A stretch of DNA of 64,000 nt from a virus. Every line of letters begins with the position of its first letter. Position 1 is the first letter of the stretch. This document shows positions 50,685 through 57,775 of this stretch, piece after piece. Location: positions 123,356 through 187,355 of the IMG/VR virus record IMGVR_UViG_3300030099_006944. One strand, 5' to 3'. The notes below the pieces were generated by a model that saw nothing but the letters and a program-made list of their open reading frames with translations, did not search any database and was not told the origin of the DNA. The translations under genes and the position numbers were made by a program.

Positions 50685-51398
50685 ATGATTAAAGGATTAT
50701 TATTTTTTATGTTAATGTGCACACCTCCGGCCAATGCACATTTTAATATTGATTTAAGGCCGGAATATGACGATAGTTACACAGCGGAATTGGACCCTTA
50801 TGCTCCTCGGGGTCTTAAAGTGTCGTACCTTTCATCCGTAGCAATCCAGATTCTAGAAGATGGGATGCCAGTTGGCTCAGGGTCTGGTAATTATTTTAAA
50901 TTAGGAAAGGATAGGTTCATCCTGACAGCGGCTCATGTTGTTGAGGGACAAGACGAAATTTTAATAGTTGAAAAAAGTTTCTCCGTGACTGTCGCGAAGA
51001 TTTTGTATGTAGATTCAAACTATGATATAGCCGTACTGATTCCGGAAGAGAGGCTTCGTTATACTAAGCCCATCCCATTCCGCAGAGACATAAACAATCA
51101 AATGGGAGAAAAAGTTTATCATTGTGGGCACCCTGCTCGTGAGGGCTGGCACATATCAGAAGGTATTTTGACCGGCACACATCAAGATTCGTTACTAGTT
51201 AATACGTTCGCTTGGCCCGGCTCATCTGGTTCGGTTCTTTTTGACGAATCAGGAAGAGTTCTCGGGATTATCTCTGCTCTTAGAGTAGATGGTCCATTTG
51301 GAATTCCTGATCTAGTTGAGCACATTGTGTTAGCTGGGAATATAAAAATGCTAGATCAGAAAACCTTAAAGGAATTGTTAAAGGATGCCAGATTTTAA
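50685..51398 (+). CDS. Secreted trypsin-like serine protease
   Basis: 237 aa. MIKGLLFFMLMCTPPANA is a signal peptide. The triad is readable: FILTAAHVVEG (His84), DSNYDIAVL (Asp114) and WPGSSGSVLFDESG (Ser181), in the order and spacing of S1-family (DegP-like) proteases. There is no PDZ domain. It would act in the periplasm or outside. GGGGGGACAAAA precedes the ATG. No promoter is visible between the terminator and this gene. Confidence 0.85.
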   Translation: MIKGLLFFMLMCTPPANAHFNIDLRPEYDDSYTAELDPYAPRGLKVSYLSSVAIQILEDGMPVGSGSGNYFKLGKDRFILTAAHVVEGQDEILIVEKSFSVTVAKILYVDSNYDIAVLIPEERLRYTKPIPFRRDINNQMGEKVYHCGHPAREGWHISEGILTGTHQDSLLVNTFAWPGSSGSVLFDESGRVLGIISALRVDGPFGIPDLVEHIVLAGNIKMLDQKTLKELLKDARF

Positions 51399-51633
51399 AA
51401 ACAATATTGCCAAAACTTTTCCAATTGGAACATTAATAAAAGATGGTGAAAAGATAGGGATAATATATAGAGAAATAAAATCTGGTACTTGGACAGATCA
51501 ACCTCTGTTCAATTGGAGAGTTAATTATGAAATATTTTATGACGATGGGACAGTGTGTGTGATGGGATCGGACACAATAGAAAGACTTATCGATGCTGGA
51601 AAAATCGAACTAATTCAGGAGGATAAAGACTAA
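51385..51633 (+). CDS. Small GDLV-like protein
   Basis: 82 aa, overlapping the protease end by 14 nt. FPIGTLIKDGEKIGIIYREIK...VNYEIFYDDGTVCVMGSDTIERLIDAGKIELIQED. Matches the paralogue plan with a YDDG strand; GTLI in place of GDLV. Confidence 0.62.
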   Translation: MPDFKNNIAKTFPIGTLIKDGEKIGIIYREIKSGTWTDQPLFNWRVNYEIFYDDGTVCVMGSDTIERLIDAGKIELIQEDKD

Positions 51634-51884
51634 TGCCCTTCTACTCTCTTGGGGACCTACTACCCTACTACCCTACTCCCCCCTTCCTCGAAATTGATCA
51701 CATAATCATAGCGTTGTGGGATCGACACTTAGAGCTTGAATTAGCTTCTCCCTTCGATAAGGTACGCACTGAACAACACTTGGAAGTCACTGCTGCTGTC
51801 ATTGAGTTTTGGGAAGAAAAACTAGAAGAGATTAATAACTATGAAGTGCAGCAAAGGCGATCTGATCGCGATAAGAACGATTGA
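51633..51884 (+). CDS. Unknown small protein
   Basis: 83 aa. MPFYSLGDLLPYYPTPPFLEIDHIIIALWDRHLELE...TAAVIEFWEEKLEEINNY. Not convincingly of the GDLV plan: after the N-terminus it is a helical hairpin. SD CAGGAGG encoded in the previous gene. Confidence 0.55.
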   Translation: MPFYSLGDLLPYYPTPPFLEIDHIIIALWDRHLELELASPFDKVRTEQHLEVTAAVIEFWEEKLEEINNYEVQQRRSDRDKND

Positions 51885-52155
51885 AGACCGTAGGGTTTCT
51901 GCTGTTGTGGTGTCCTTATACAACCGCGGACAGTTCCTGTATTGTTATATCTTGGAAACTGACACGTATCGCTTGGTTTATGAAGGAGAGGTTGAGTTTG
52001 TGATCACAAATGATTTCGGAACAGACATGAAAATGGATCATGATATATATAATTTAGACTATTCCTTCTATGAAGCATGCTCGGAGCTATTCGCTTACTC
52101 TCCTTTTTACGGATCTTTGCTTGACGAGGAAGATCTTAGTGAAGAAGACGAATAG
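51841..52155 (+). CDS. GDLV-like protein with acidic tail
   Basis: 104 aa. MKCSKGDLIAIRTIEDRRVSAVVVSLYNRGQFLYCYILETDTYRLVYEGEVEFVI is the GDLV plan, extended by a Tyr/Asp/Glu tail ending DEEDLSEEDE. It starts within the previous gene (44-nt overlap) and is the last gene before the noncoding region. Confidence 0.62.
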   Translation: MKCSKGDLIAIRTIEDRRVSAVVVSLYNRGQFLYCYILETDTYRLVYEGEVEFVITNDFGTDMKMDHDIYNLDYSFYEACSELFAYSPFYGSLLDEEDLSEEDE

Positions 52156-52591
52156 TGTCAAAAAAATGTCAAATGTTCGTCAAATGTCAAGTGTCAAAAA
52201 GTTGTCAAATTTCTCGATTTGTCCCATAGTTCGGGCTTTGTAGAGATCTCTTGACATTTTTTTGACAAAAAACTTTACATAACTATACACTTCGCTGTAA
52301 AAAAACTTTACATAACTCCAAAAAACTTAACATAACTCGTAAAAAACTTTACATAACTATGGAGTTGCTGTAAAAATAAAATCACGGAAAACTCCCATGA
52401 TATGGTAATATAACACGTTTCCACACATTTGTCAAACATTTTCTTGACATTCTCTTGACAAAAAACTTTACATAACTATACCAATATGTAAAGGAAATGC
52501 AAAAACTTTACATAACTATACACATGCGCGATACCTTTTATTACCACATGCGAGGCGGTCAAAAAATGTCCGAAAAAGGAACAGAAAAGAT
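52156..52591. other. Noncoding AT-rich region with iterons and TTGACA motifs, candidate origin or control region
   Basis: The largest gene-free stretch of the window (to 52650). Its left 60 bp carry repeated TGTCAA (52156, 52167, 52185, 52192, 52203), i.e. TTGACA on the other strand; more TTGACA and TGTCAA lie at about 52250-52265 and 52433-52461. In the middle are six iteron-like repeats. No ORF of note fits in either direction. Confidence 0.6.
52271..52517 (+). repeat. Six copies of AACTTTACATAACT (iteron-like)
   Basis: Cores at 52271-52284, 52304-52317, 52324-52337 (one mismatch), 52345-52358, 52464-52477 and 52504-52517, nearly all preceded by four A. Spacings of 33, 20, 21, 119 and 40 bp; three of the five are close to whole helical turns. 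Same orientation throughout. Confidence 0.85.
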
Positions 52592-52620
52592 TTGACAACT
52601 GAACCACAACGGGATACAAT
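52592..52620 (+). promoter_or_regulatory. Class 2 promoter, first of the series (no GGACA palindrome)
   Basis: TTGACA at 52592-52597, 17 bp, TACAAT at 52615-52620 preceded by GA, then TATAACCC. The usual abutting palindrome is absent; TGTCC and GGAACA lie nearby (52568-52582) in inverse order. Confidence 0.78.
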
Positions 52621-52650
52621 ATAGTATAACCCTAAAATCAGGAGGACAAA

Positions 52651-52896
52651 ATGATAGAAGGATTATTGTACAGTTGCCGCTGGCGAACGAACCAGTGGAA
52701 CTATGATAACAACTCATGGGATCGTGGTTGGGATATGCTTATATTTATAGGAGTAGAGACAATCAATCGTGATGATGGAGTTGTGATAAATAACTATCGT
52801 TTCCACGATATAATCAATAACAAAAGCATCCTGATGGACAAAGGTCTTATCAGGCATTGCAAAGAAATCAAAGGAGATAGCCATGAGTGCGATTAA
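52651..52896 (+). CDS. Unknown small protein
   Basis: 81 aa, CAGGAGGACAAA SD. Trp/Asn-rich start (SCRWRTNQWNYDNNSWDRGWDMLIF), no motif recognised. First gene of operon A (52.6-53.35 kb). Confidence 0.65.
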   Translation: MIEGLLYSCRWRTNQWNYDNNSWDRGWDMLIFIGVETINRDDGVVINNYRFHDIINNKSILMDKGLIRHCKEIKGDSHECD

Positions 52897-53140
52897 AAAA
52901 ATGAACCAAGAACTTAAAAAAATATTAGGCAGAGAACCAACGATCCACGAACAGATCGACATTCTTATATTGAAATCTATCAAAGATAGAGTACTAGAAC
53001 TCCAGCTAACATACCAGATAAACCCGAATGAAGAGTTGCAAGAGCAATATGAACGAGCAGTGCGCTGCATGCAAGAAGTACAGGATCGAAATCCCGAAAT
53101 CTTCGGAGGGATAGATAGCGATGGAGGTGACTATGAATAA
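52883..53140 (+). CDS. Unknown helical protein
   Basis: 85 aa. MSAIKKMNQELKKILGREPTIHEQIDILILKSIKDRVLELQLTYQINPNEELQEQYERAV, charged helices. Overlaps both neighbours. Confidence 0.6.
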   Translation: MSAIKKMNQELKKILGREPTIHEQIDILILKSIKDRVLELQLTYQINPNEELQEQYERAVRCMQEVQDRNPEIFGGIDSDGGDYE

Positions 53141-53351
53141 CTTTAAGATCGGAGACTTTGTAAAAAGCGACACGGATGATTTGTTCATCGGGCTTATCGT
53201 AAGTGAAAATTACAAAGGCTTTGAGGTTGCTTGGGACGATGGGGACTTCACCTATGGTGAGGGCAAAGGTACAATGTTTCTCCATGAGATGAAGCCGAGC
53301 GATTGGACACCAGCACTCTACAAAGCATTTTCGGACTTTTTTTGTCCTTGA
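53133..53351 (+). CDS. Small GDLV-family protein
   Basis: 72 aa from ATG 53133. MNNFKIGDFVKSDTDDLFIGLIVSENYKGFEVAWDDGDFTY: GD(F/L)V, G.IV and V.WDDG strands in family order. Its last codons contain the operator of the next unit. Confidence 0.72.
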   Translation: MNNFKIGDFVKSDTDDLFIGLIVSENYKGFEVAWDDGDFTYGEGKGTMFLHEMKPSDWTPALYKAFSDFFCP

Positions 53352-53375
53352 TTTATTTTAACAACGTGATACAAT
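53333..53375 (+). promoter_or_regulatory. Class 2 operator and promoter, unit B
   Basis: GGACTTTTTTTGTCC at 53333-53347 abuts TTGATT (53348-53353); 16 bp; TACAAT at 53370-53375 with GA before it; TATAACCCAAAC follows. Confidence 0.78.
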
Positions 53376-53408
53376 TATAGTATAACCCAAACGACCTAGG
53401 AGGTCAAC

Positions 53409-53750
53409 ATGAAAAACATAAAAGAATGTATTCACTGCGGTGAAGAGTTTAGTTTACACTGCCCTAAAAAGCGACGAGTAGGTGGCAAGATCAACGAGTG
53501 TCCCGATTGCGTCGAGGAGCTGGGTCTTGAAATCAAGAGTAGAGTTCGTGCCTTCACTACTGGTGATGGTAAAATGTCTGCTATGCAGATCCTGCGCTTC
53601 GAGAATGAAGATGATGCTGACGCTTACGGCAAGACTTGGGAAGCCAACCGTGGCTGGAACAACCAACGTCGTGGCGGTCTTAACAACGTGGCTTTCTCCA
53701 AGGTTGGAGAGAACATCGGCAACTCTAATCACAAGGGGAAAGCATCATGA
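53409..53750 (+). CDS. Zinc-ribbon-like small protein
   Basis: 113 aa. ECIHCGEEFSLHCPKKRRVGGKINECPDCVEEL has a CxxC...CxxC pair for zinc at residues 7-36. The C-terminal half is basic and Gly/Asn-rich (WNNQRRGGLNNVAFSKVGENIGNSNHKGKAS), suiting nucleic-acid binding. Leads unit B, ahead of six tandem GDLV genes. Confidence 0.68.
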   Translation: MKNIKECIHCGEEFSLHCPKKRRVGGKINECPDCVEELGLEIKSRVRAFTTGDGKMSAMQILRFENEDDADAYGKTWEANRGWNNQRRGGLNNVAFSKVGENIGNSNHKGKAS

Positions 53751-53905
53751 AATCAGGAGACTTGGTAATGACCAAAAGCACAAAAGAAATAGGTATCGTT
53801 GTCAGTGCATCTTCGACACACTGTGCAGTCTTTATTCACAAGAACAGGACGAAGAAAGTGAACCTAACATTCCGTATCCATAAGGATCTATTGGAGGTAA
53901 TATGA
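53747..53905 (+). CDS. GDLV-array protein 1 of unit B
   Basis: 52 aa: MKSGDLVMTKSTKEIGIVVSASSTHCAVF...HKDLLEVI. ATGA overlaps on both sides. The final LLEVI codons, TTGGAGGTAATATGA, form the SD and start of the next gene. Confidence 0.72.
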   Translation: MKSGDLVMTKSTKEIGIVVSASSTHCAVFIHKNRTKKVNLTFRIHKDLLEVI

Positions 53906-54042
53906 AAGTAGGTGATTTAGTTTATTATGGCTACGACAAGTCTGTCGGTGTTGTCATAGAAGTTAAGGAAAATGGAGATTGCCGTTGTGTTTTCGATGGG
54001 ATAATCTATCTATGCGCCCAGCAATCATTGGAGGTAATATGA
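53902..54042 (+). CDS. GDLV-array protein 2 of unit B
   Basis: 46 aa, the shortest member: MKVGDLVYYGYDKSVGVVIEVKENGDCRCVFDGIIYLCAQQSLEVI. ATGA overlap; coding SD for the next gene. Confidence 0.7.
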   Translation: MKVGDLVYYGYDKSVGVVIEVKENGDCRCVFDGIIYLCAQQSLEVI

Positions 54043-54236
54043 AAACAGGTGACTTGGTATCTTGGTCTTTATCTTGGGTCGTGAGTTGTTCGGACGTTAA
54101 TAAAGAAATGTATCGTAACCAACTCGGTTTCATACTACGCAAGTCAGAAGATATAACAAACTGCTGGTTTGTGCTCTGGGATGATGGAAAAACAAGTGAA
54201 GTGCATAAAGATTATTTGGAGGTAATATGCGAATAG
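54039..54236 (+). CDS. GDLV-array protein 3 of unit B
   Basis: 65 aa from ATG 54039: MKTGDLVSWSLSWVV...QLGFILRKSEDITNCWFVLWDDGKTSEVHKDYLEVICE. The full plan including W.DDG and LEVI is visible. Confidence 0.75.
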   Translation: MKTGDLVSWSLSWVVSCSDVNKEMYRNQLGFILRKSEDITNCWFVLWDDGKTSEVHKDYLEVICE

Positions 54237-54382
54237 GTGATCTAGTTAGGCATAAGGAACACCATGGTTACATGGGAATAGTAGTGGAACTCGGCTTTCG
54301 AGACATGCTTGTTGCTTGGCACGATGGAGAGTTATCTTGGACTTACAAAAGTCAGATGGAGGTGATAAATGAAAGTGGGTGA
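54227..54382 (+). CDS. GDLV-array protein 4 of unit B
   Basis: 51 aa: MRIGDLVRHKEHHGYMGIVVELGFRDMLVAWHDGELSWTYKSQMEVINESG. Starts inside the previous gene and ends inside the next. Confidence 0.72.
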   Translation: MRIGDLVRHKEHHGYMGIVVELGFRDMLVAWHDGELSWTYKSQMEVINESG

Positions 54383-54575
54383 TTTAGTTATGTGGATACA
54401 ACAAGACCACCATCATGGAATGATTGGGGTTATCGTAGATATAGAAACACCAGAGAGCAACCCAGCATTTAACAGAACCATGTATGATGTTCTGTGGGCT
54501 GATGGTGTTGTAGGGTTTGAACTCTACGCTAGCGAACTTATGGTGGTGGAAGATGAAGAAATCTCCACAGTTTGA
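54369..54575 (+). CDS. GDLV-array protein 5 of unit B
   Basis: 68 aa: MKVGDLVMWIQQDHHHGMIGVIVDIE...YDVLWADGVVGFELYASELMVVEDEEI. GGAGG 8 nt before the ATG. Confidence 0.75.
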   Translation: MKVGDLVMWIQQDHHHGMIGVIVDIETPESNPAFNRTMYDVLWADGVVGFELYASELMVVEDEEISTV

Positions 54576-54750
54576 GATCGGTGATCTCGTCGAGTTCAGA
54601 TATGACCTTTTATATCAACAGTTGGTCGGTATCGTTACCTATTACTATATGTACAACGGGCATTTGTGGTACAAAGTTCAATGGGCTAATGGCAAAGAAC
54701 AGGATATAGCCGAGATAGAGCTAAAAAAAGTAAAAACGGACAAAAAATGA
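54553..54750 (+). CDS. GDLV-array protein 6 of unit B
   Basis: 65 aa from ATG 54553 (GGAAG upstream): MKKSPQFEIGDLVEFRYDLLYQQLVGIVTYYYMYNGHLWYKVQWANGKEQDIAEIELKKV. Its 3' end carries the operator of unit C. Confidence 0.72.
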   Translation: MKKSPQFEIGDLVEFRYDLLYQQLVGIVTYYYMYNGHLWYKVQWANGKEQDIAEIELKKVKTDKK

Positions 54751-54780
54751 CCTTGCTTTTTCAGCAGGGTATGATACATT
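54738..54780 (+). promoter_or_regulatory. Class 2 operator and promoter, unit C
   Basis: GGACAAAAAATGACC at 54738-54752 (one arm mismatch) abuts TTGCTT (54753-54758); 16 bp; TACATT at 54775-54780 with GA before it. Confidence 0.76.
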
Positions 54781-54811
54781 ATTAGTATAACCAACAAACA
54801 GGAGGTGTCCA

Positions 54812-55183
54812 ATGGGATACAGATCAGACGTTGCAATAGCAATACACAAAGACTTACAAGGTGATTTCCTCACCTTCCTCAACACAGAAGAACTCATGGC
54901 TGAAATCTTCGGAGATGACTCTTACTTTAGTTTAGACAAGGACTACAAAGGCGAAGGGCACTGGCTCTTTACAGCCGAGGACATCAAGTGGTACGCAACT
55001 TGGGATGAGTTCGCAGACATTCAGATGTTCGAGAAGTTTATGGACGCTATGGAAGAGGAAGAAGAGAAAAGAGAGAAGTATCGTTTCATCCGCATTGGCG
55101 AAGAACTCGAAGATATAGAGTATCGTGGCGATTGGTACGAAAGTGAGATCCATGTCAAGCGTGAAATACAAGTGGGGTGGTAA
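54812..55183 (+). CDS. Unknown protein, MGYRSDVAIAI family
   Basis: 123 aa, CAGGAGGTGTCC SD. The start MGYRSDVAIAIHKD is a recurrent opening of phage and plasmid proteins of unknown function; the rest is Trp/Tyr/Glu-rich (WLFTAEDIKWYATWDEFADIQMFEKFMDAMEEEEEK). Leads unit C. Confidence 0.7.
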   Translation: MGYRSDVAIAIHKDLQGDFLTFLNTEELMAEIFGDDSYFSLDKDYKGEGHWLFTAEDIKWYATWDEFADIQMFEKFMDAMEEEEEKREKYRFIRIGEELEDIEYRGDWYESEIHVKREIQVGW

Positions 55184-55185
55184 TC

Positions 55186-55344
55186 ATGAATGTAGGTGAT
55201 TTAGTAAGATACAAAGATGATGATGACATCGGTGTTATCATGTGGATTGGTACAACCAAACTTAGTTATTATATTCAGTGGGCTGACGGCACAGATGGCT
55301 TCCACATAGCAAGCGAATTCGAGGTGATAAATGAAAGTGGGTGA
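55186..55344 (+). CDS. GDLV-array protein 1 of unit C
   Basis: 52 aa: MNVGDLVRYKDDDDIGVIMWIGTTKLSYYIQWADGTDGFHIASEFEVINESG. 2 nt after the previous gene; the C-terminal EFEVI codons give the next SD. Confidence 0.74.
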   Translation: MNVGDLVRYKDDDDIGVIMWIGTTKLSYYIQWADGTDGFHIASEFEVINESG

Positions 55345-55495
55345 TTTAGTAAGTCCCAAGCACACAAAGTGGCTATTTGGTATTGTCGTTAGGCAACCAA
55401 TGGAACACGGAGTACTATGGATGATCCAGTGGAGCAATGAAAAGCGTAGTTTGGAACGAAAAGAGAACTTGGAGGTGATACATGGAAGTAGGTGA
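55331..55495 (+). CDS. GDLV-array protein 2 of unit C
   Basis: 54 aa: MKVGDLVSPKHTKWLFGIVVRQPMEHGVLWMIQWSNEKRSLERKENLEVIHGSR. It overlaps both neighbours by 14 nt, so the GAGGTGATA(A/C)ATG junction has been duplicated with it. Confidence 0.74.
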   Translation: MKVGDLVSPKHTKWLFGIVVRQPMEHGVLWMIQWSNEKRSLERKENLEVIHGSR

Positions 55496-55631
55496 TTTAA
55501 TTAAGAGGCGTAATAATGGAGACTTGGCGATAGTTCTCAAAATCTCCAAGCGGAGAGTGAAGATAATGCGTCTTTCCTGTGGAAACACCCAGTGCGTCTG
55601 GGATTATGAATATGAGGTGATAAATGGCTAA
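55482..55631 (+). CDS. GDLV-array protein 3 of unit C
   Basis: 49 aa: MEVGDLIKRRNNGDLAIVLKISKRRVKIMRLSCGNTQCVWDYEYEVING. Basic middle; the W.DG strand has become VWDYEY. Confidence 0.7.
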   Translation: MEVGDLIKRRNNGDLAIVLKISKRRVKIMRLSCGNTQCVWDYEYEVING

Positions 55632-55923
55632 CATATATTGGAACAAAGAGAAAGCCCCGTTTGACGAGGCAGAAGAAAAAATAAAACCCTTGGTGATAGA
55701 GTGTACGGATAGTGCCTTCTTCATTAAGAAACATTCGGGAGACTGCGGTACTACCATGAATGTATATGCGGAGACTGATGATCCAGAAGTCTCCTCATGG
55801 CATACTCGCCTCCCAGCCCAGTTCATGGGCTGGCGTGTGTTGATGTACAACTGCCCCACGGGCTACATAAAAGCGTTTCTTGACGTTAAGAAGGAGGATA
55901 ACGATGATGTTTCAGGTTGGTGA
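55624..55923 (+). CDS. Unknown small protein
   Basis: 99 aa: MANIYWNKEKAPFDEAEEKIKPLVIECTDSAFFIKKHSGDCGTTMNVYAETDD. Not of the GDLV plan. Its start uses the GAGGTGATAAATG junction of the preceding paralogue. Confidence 0.62.
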   Translation: MANIYWNKEKAPFDEAEEKIKPLVIECTDSAFFIKKHSGDCGTTMNVYAETDDPEVSSWHTRLPAQFMGWRVLMYNCPTGYIKAFLDVKKEDNDDVSGW

Positions 55924-56101
55924 TTTAGTAAGGATTAAGTATGGCTTCACAGACAGCGACAGCAATGAGTTCGATTGGATAGGCATGATACTCTCCTACC
56001 GTGGCAAGAGTGGGCTAGACAACGAGGACGAGTGGATAGTGCAGTGGGCACATGCTGCACATGAAGCAGTCGAATACGGCTACTACTTGGAGGTAATATG
56101 A
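55904..56101 (+). CDS. GDLV-array protein 4 of unit C
   Basis: 65 aa (ATG 55904 or 55907, AAGGAGG upstream): MMFQVGDLVRIKYGFTDSDSNEFDWIGMILSYRGK...WIVQWAHAAHEAVEYGYYLEVI. Ends with the LEVI coding-SD. Confidence 0.73.
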   Translation: MMFQVGDLVRIKYGFTDSDSNEFDWIGMILSYRGKSGLDNEDEWIVQWAHAAHEAVEYGYYLEVI

Positions 56102-56247
56102 AAGTAGGTGATTTGGTCAGAATGACCCAGTATCACTACTGGGGTCTGGGTATAGTGGTGGCTCTCGATGAAGATGTAGCCGCATTTATCCGTTGGGCTG
56201 ATGGTCGCGGCGGGGGGAGATACATAGAAGATTTGGAGAAACTATGA
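56098..56247 (+). CDS. GDLV-array protein 5 of unit C
   Basis: 49 aa: MKVGDLVRMTQYHYWGLGIVVALDEDVAAFIRWADGRGGGRYIEDLEKL. ATGA overlaps on both sides. Confidence 0.74.
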   Translation: MKVGDLVRMTQYHYWGLGIVVALDEDVAAFIRWADGRGGGRYIEDLEKL

Positions 56248-56519
56248 TTAAAATAAACAGAAATAAAAAAGCCATTCAGATCGGGGAACTGGTCATTGTA
56301 AAGAAATGGGTAACAAACAAGGGCTATGTTTATTCCGACAGGATTGGAATAGTCATGGCTGATGAAGGTGTCGATGAACTCGGGCAAGAACAATGGGGTC
56401 GTTGGCACGTAGCGTTGGAGAATGGAGATTACATTGGCTGTTCGTCCAACGAGATCGAAGTAATACAGGAGGTGGACGATGGATCTGATAGAACTACAGC
56501 TCTCAGTGAGAACCATTGA
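56244..56519 (+). CDS. GDLV-array protein 6 of unit C (GELV variant)
   Basis: 91 aa: MIKINRNKKAIQIGELVIVKKWVTNKGYVYSDRIGIVMADEGVDELGQEQWGRWHVALENGDYIGCSSNEIEVIQEVDDG. Family plan with N- and C-terminal extensions; overlaps the next gene by 41 nt. Confidence 0.7.
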   Translation: MIKINRNKKAIQIGELVIVKKWVTNKGYVYSDRIGIVMADEGVDELGQEQWGRWHVALENGDYIGCSSNEIEVIQEVDDGSDRTTALSENH

Positions 56520-56685
56520 TATATTGCAAAAGGTTGGCGTTTGGCATGTTGAGGACATCTTAGAGAAAATGAAGACAGACCCCACCAGTATGACACTAGC
56601 CTTGGCTAAAATAAATGCAAAAGACTTCGCCGAGATTACGGGGGAGATAGGAAAACGGACAAAAGTTGTCCTCGACAATCCTTGA
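56479..56685 (+). CDS. RNA polymerase alpha C-terminal-domain-like protein
   Basis: 68 aa, CAGGAGGTGG SD. MDLIELQLSVRTIDILQKVGVWHVEDILEKMKTDPTSMTLALAKINAKDFAEITGEIGKRTKVVLDNP follows the alpha-CTD pattern IEELxLSVRxxNxLKxxGIxTVxDLL...L..I.N.G.KSLxEI, with an insertion near residue 33. The alpha-CTD binds UP elements, CRP and other activators. A free copy could compete with or replace the host domain at the class 2 promoters; only the motif is seen. It ends in the operator of unit D. Confidence 0.6.
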   Translation: MDLIELQLSVRTIDILQKVGVWHVEDILEKMKTDPTSMTLALAKINAKDFAEITGEIGKRTKVVLDNP

Positions 56686-56699
56686 AAACAGGATACATT
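56657..56699 (+). promoter_or_regulatory. Class 2 operator and promoter, unit D
   Basis: GGACAAAAGTTGTCC at 56657-56671 abuts TCGACA (56672-56677); 16 bp; TACATT at 56694-56699 with GA before it; CATAACCCAAAC follows. Confidence 0.8.
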
Positions 56700-56731
56700 A
56701 TTAACATAACCCAAACGACTTGGAGGTCGAA

Positions 56732-57703
56732 ATGAAAATATACGAAGATCGCGATAGCAATAAACGAACAACTCATTGCCCTACCTGTGGCAATGAAGGT
56801 CACATGTGGATGACTTGCCCTGTTCCAGCCAAAATGATGGAGTTAAAGAAACAAGGCAAAGAGCCTGACATAAGCCTGTTTTCCACTTGGTATCAGGGTT
56901 CTTACTCCCGTAGGGATACTAATGGTAAACTTGTTTATCACGACCGCATTTTTAGCCAAATGAGATCAGCCTACGACAAACAACAACGTCGGATAGAGTA
57001 CAGAAAAGAAAAGAAAGCCCGTAAAGAACGGCTCTACGGCAAACCTGCAAAGCGTAAAGTTTCTTGTGGGTTCTGCGGAGAGACTGGGCATAACCGTAGG
57101 CACTGTGATCTAATGGTCAACTTTGTTGATGATCTCGAACGAGCCTCTCAGAACTATCGCAAGCAGTTCTACGAGCGTTTTGTCAAAGGTATGGGCTTCG
57201 CCGAAGGTGCTCTACTCAGCTTAAGTGCAAGTCATTTCATGATTAACAACCGATGGATAGAAGATTGGTCTGGTATTGGAGTTATCACTAGAATAAGTTG
57301 GGAAGATGTTAACATGGGTCTAACTATGAATAGTTGGGATTACAAATCCACTTTGGAAGTGGACTGCCTTATCGATGGAGAAACCTATACAATAAAAAAT
57401 CCCTTTTCCCACCTAAGCGACAAAGCACTCAACGGCGATGTAGCTGATCTGTTCAGCAGCGGTAGCAGATGGGGTGCTCGAATAGACAGCGTACTAGCAC
57501 CTAGCGAGAACATTCCTTCGGAAGAATGGTTTAACGATGGTTACACCGAGTGTTGGGAGTGGATAGCAAAGAACAAATCTTTGTCAGATGTTTCAGCCTA
57601 CCTATCTCCCCTGATAGCCAAGTGGCATCCATCCCGTAGAGGTCGCAATGCAGGAAAGTTGAACTACCGATTGTCCCAGTATGGCTATAAAAGACCAAAG
57701 TAG
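56732..57703 (+). CDS. Double CCHC zinc-knuckle protein (paralogue 1)
   Basis: 323 aa from ATG 56732 (TTGGAGGTCGAA). Two CCHC knuckles: CPTCGNEGHMWMTC near residues 16-29 and CGFCGETGHNRRHC near 110-123, with a Lys/Arg-rich linker. The C-terminal 190 residues (FVDDLERASQNYRKQFYERFVKGMGFAEGALLSL...WGARIDSVLAP.E...EWFNDGYTE) match those of the protein at 58842. CCHC knuckles bind single-stranded RNA or DNA. The unit holds this gene alone. Confidence 0.8.
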   Translation: MKIYEDRDSNKRTTHCPTCGNEGHMWMTCPVPAKMMELKKQGKEPDISLFSTWYQGSYSRRDTNGKLVYHDRIFSQMRSAYDKQQRRIEYRKEKKARKERLYGKPAKRKVSCGFCGETGHNRRHCDLMVNFVDDLERASQNYRKQFYERFVKGMGFAEGALLSLSASHFMINNRWIEDWSGIGVITRISWEDVNMGLTMNSWDYKSTLEVDCLIDGETYTIKNPFSHLSDKALNGDVADLFSSGSRWGARIDSVLAPSENIPSEEWFNDGYTECWEWIAKNKSLSDVSAYLSPLIAKWHPSRRGRNAGKLNYRLSQYGYKRPK

Positions 57704-57745
57704 GACATTTTCTGTCCTTGCTTTTTCCGAATACCATGATACATT
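57703..57745 (+). promoter_or_regulatory. Class 2 operator and promoter, unit E
   Basis: GGACATTTTCTGTCC at 57703-57717 (overlapping the previous stop) abuts TTGCTT (57718-57723); 16 bp; TACATT at 57740-57745 with GA before it; TATAACCCAAAC follows. Confidence 0.8.
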
Positions 57746-57775
57746 TATAGTATAACCCAAACAGCGGAGGACAAA

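Noticed and set aside
52156-52517. CRISPR array
   Set aside because: Repeats are 14-18 bp with irregular spacing and no constant-length spacers; no cas genes. Iterons explain them better.
56136-56771. Minus-strand open frame of 211 codons
   Set aside because: It lies opposite three well-supported + strand genes and a promoter, has no SD, and its composition mirrors the codons of those genes.
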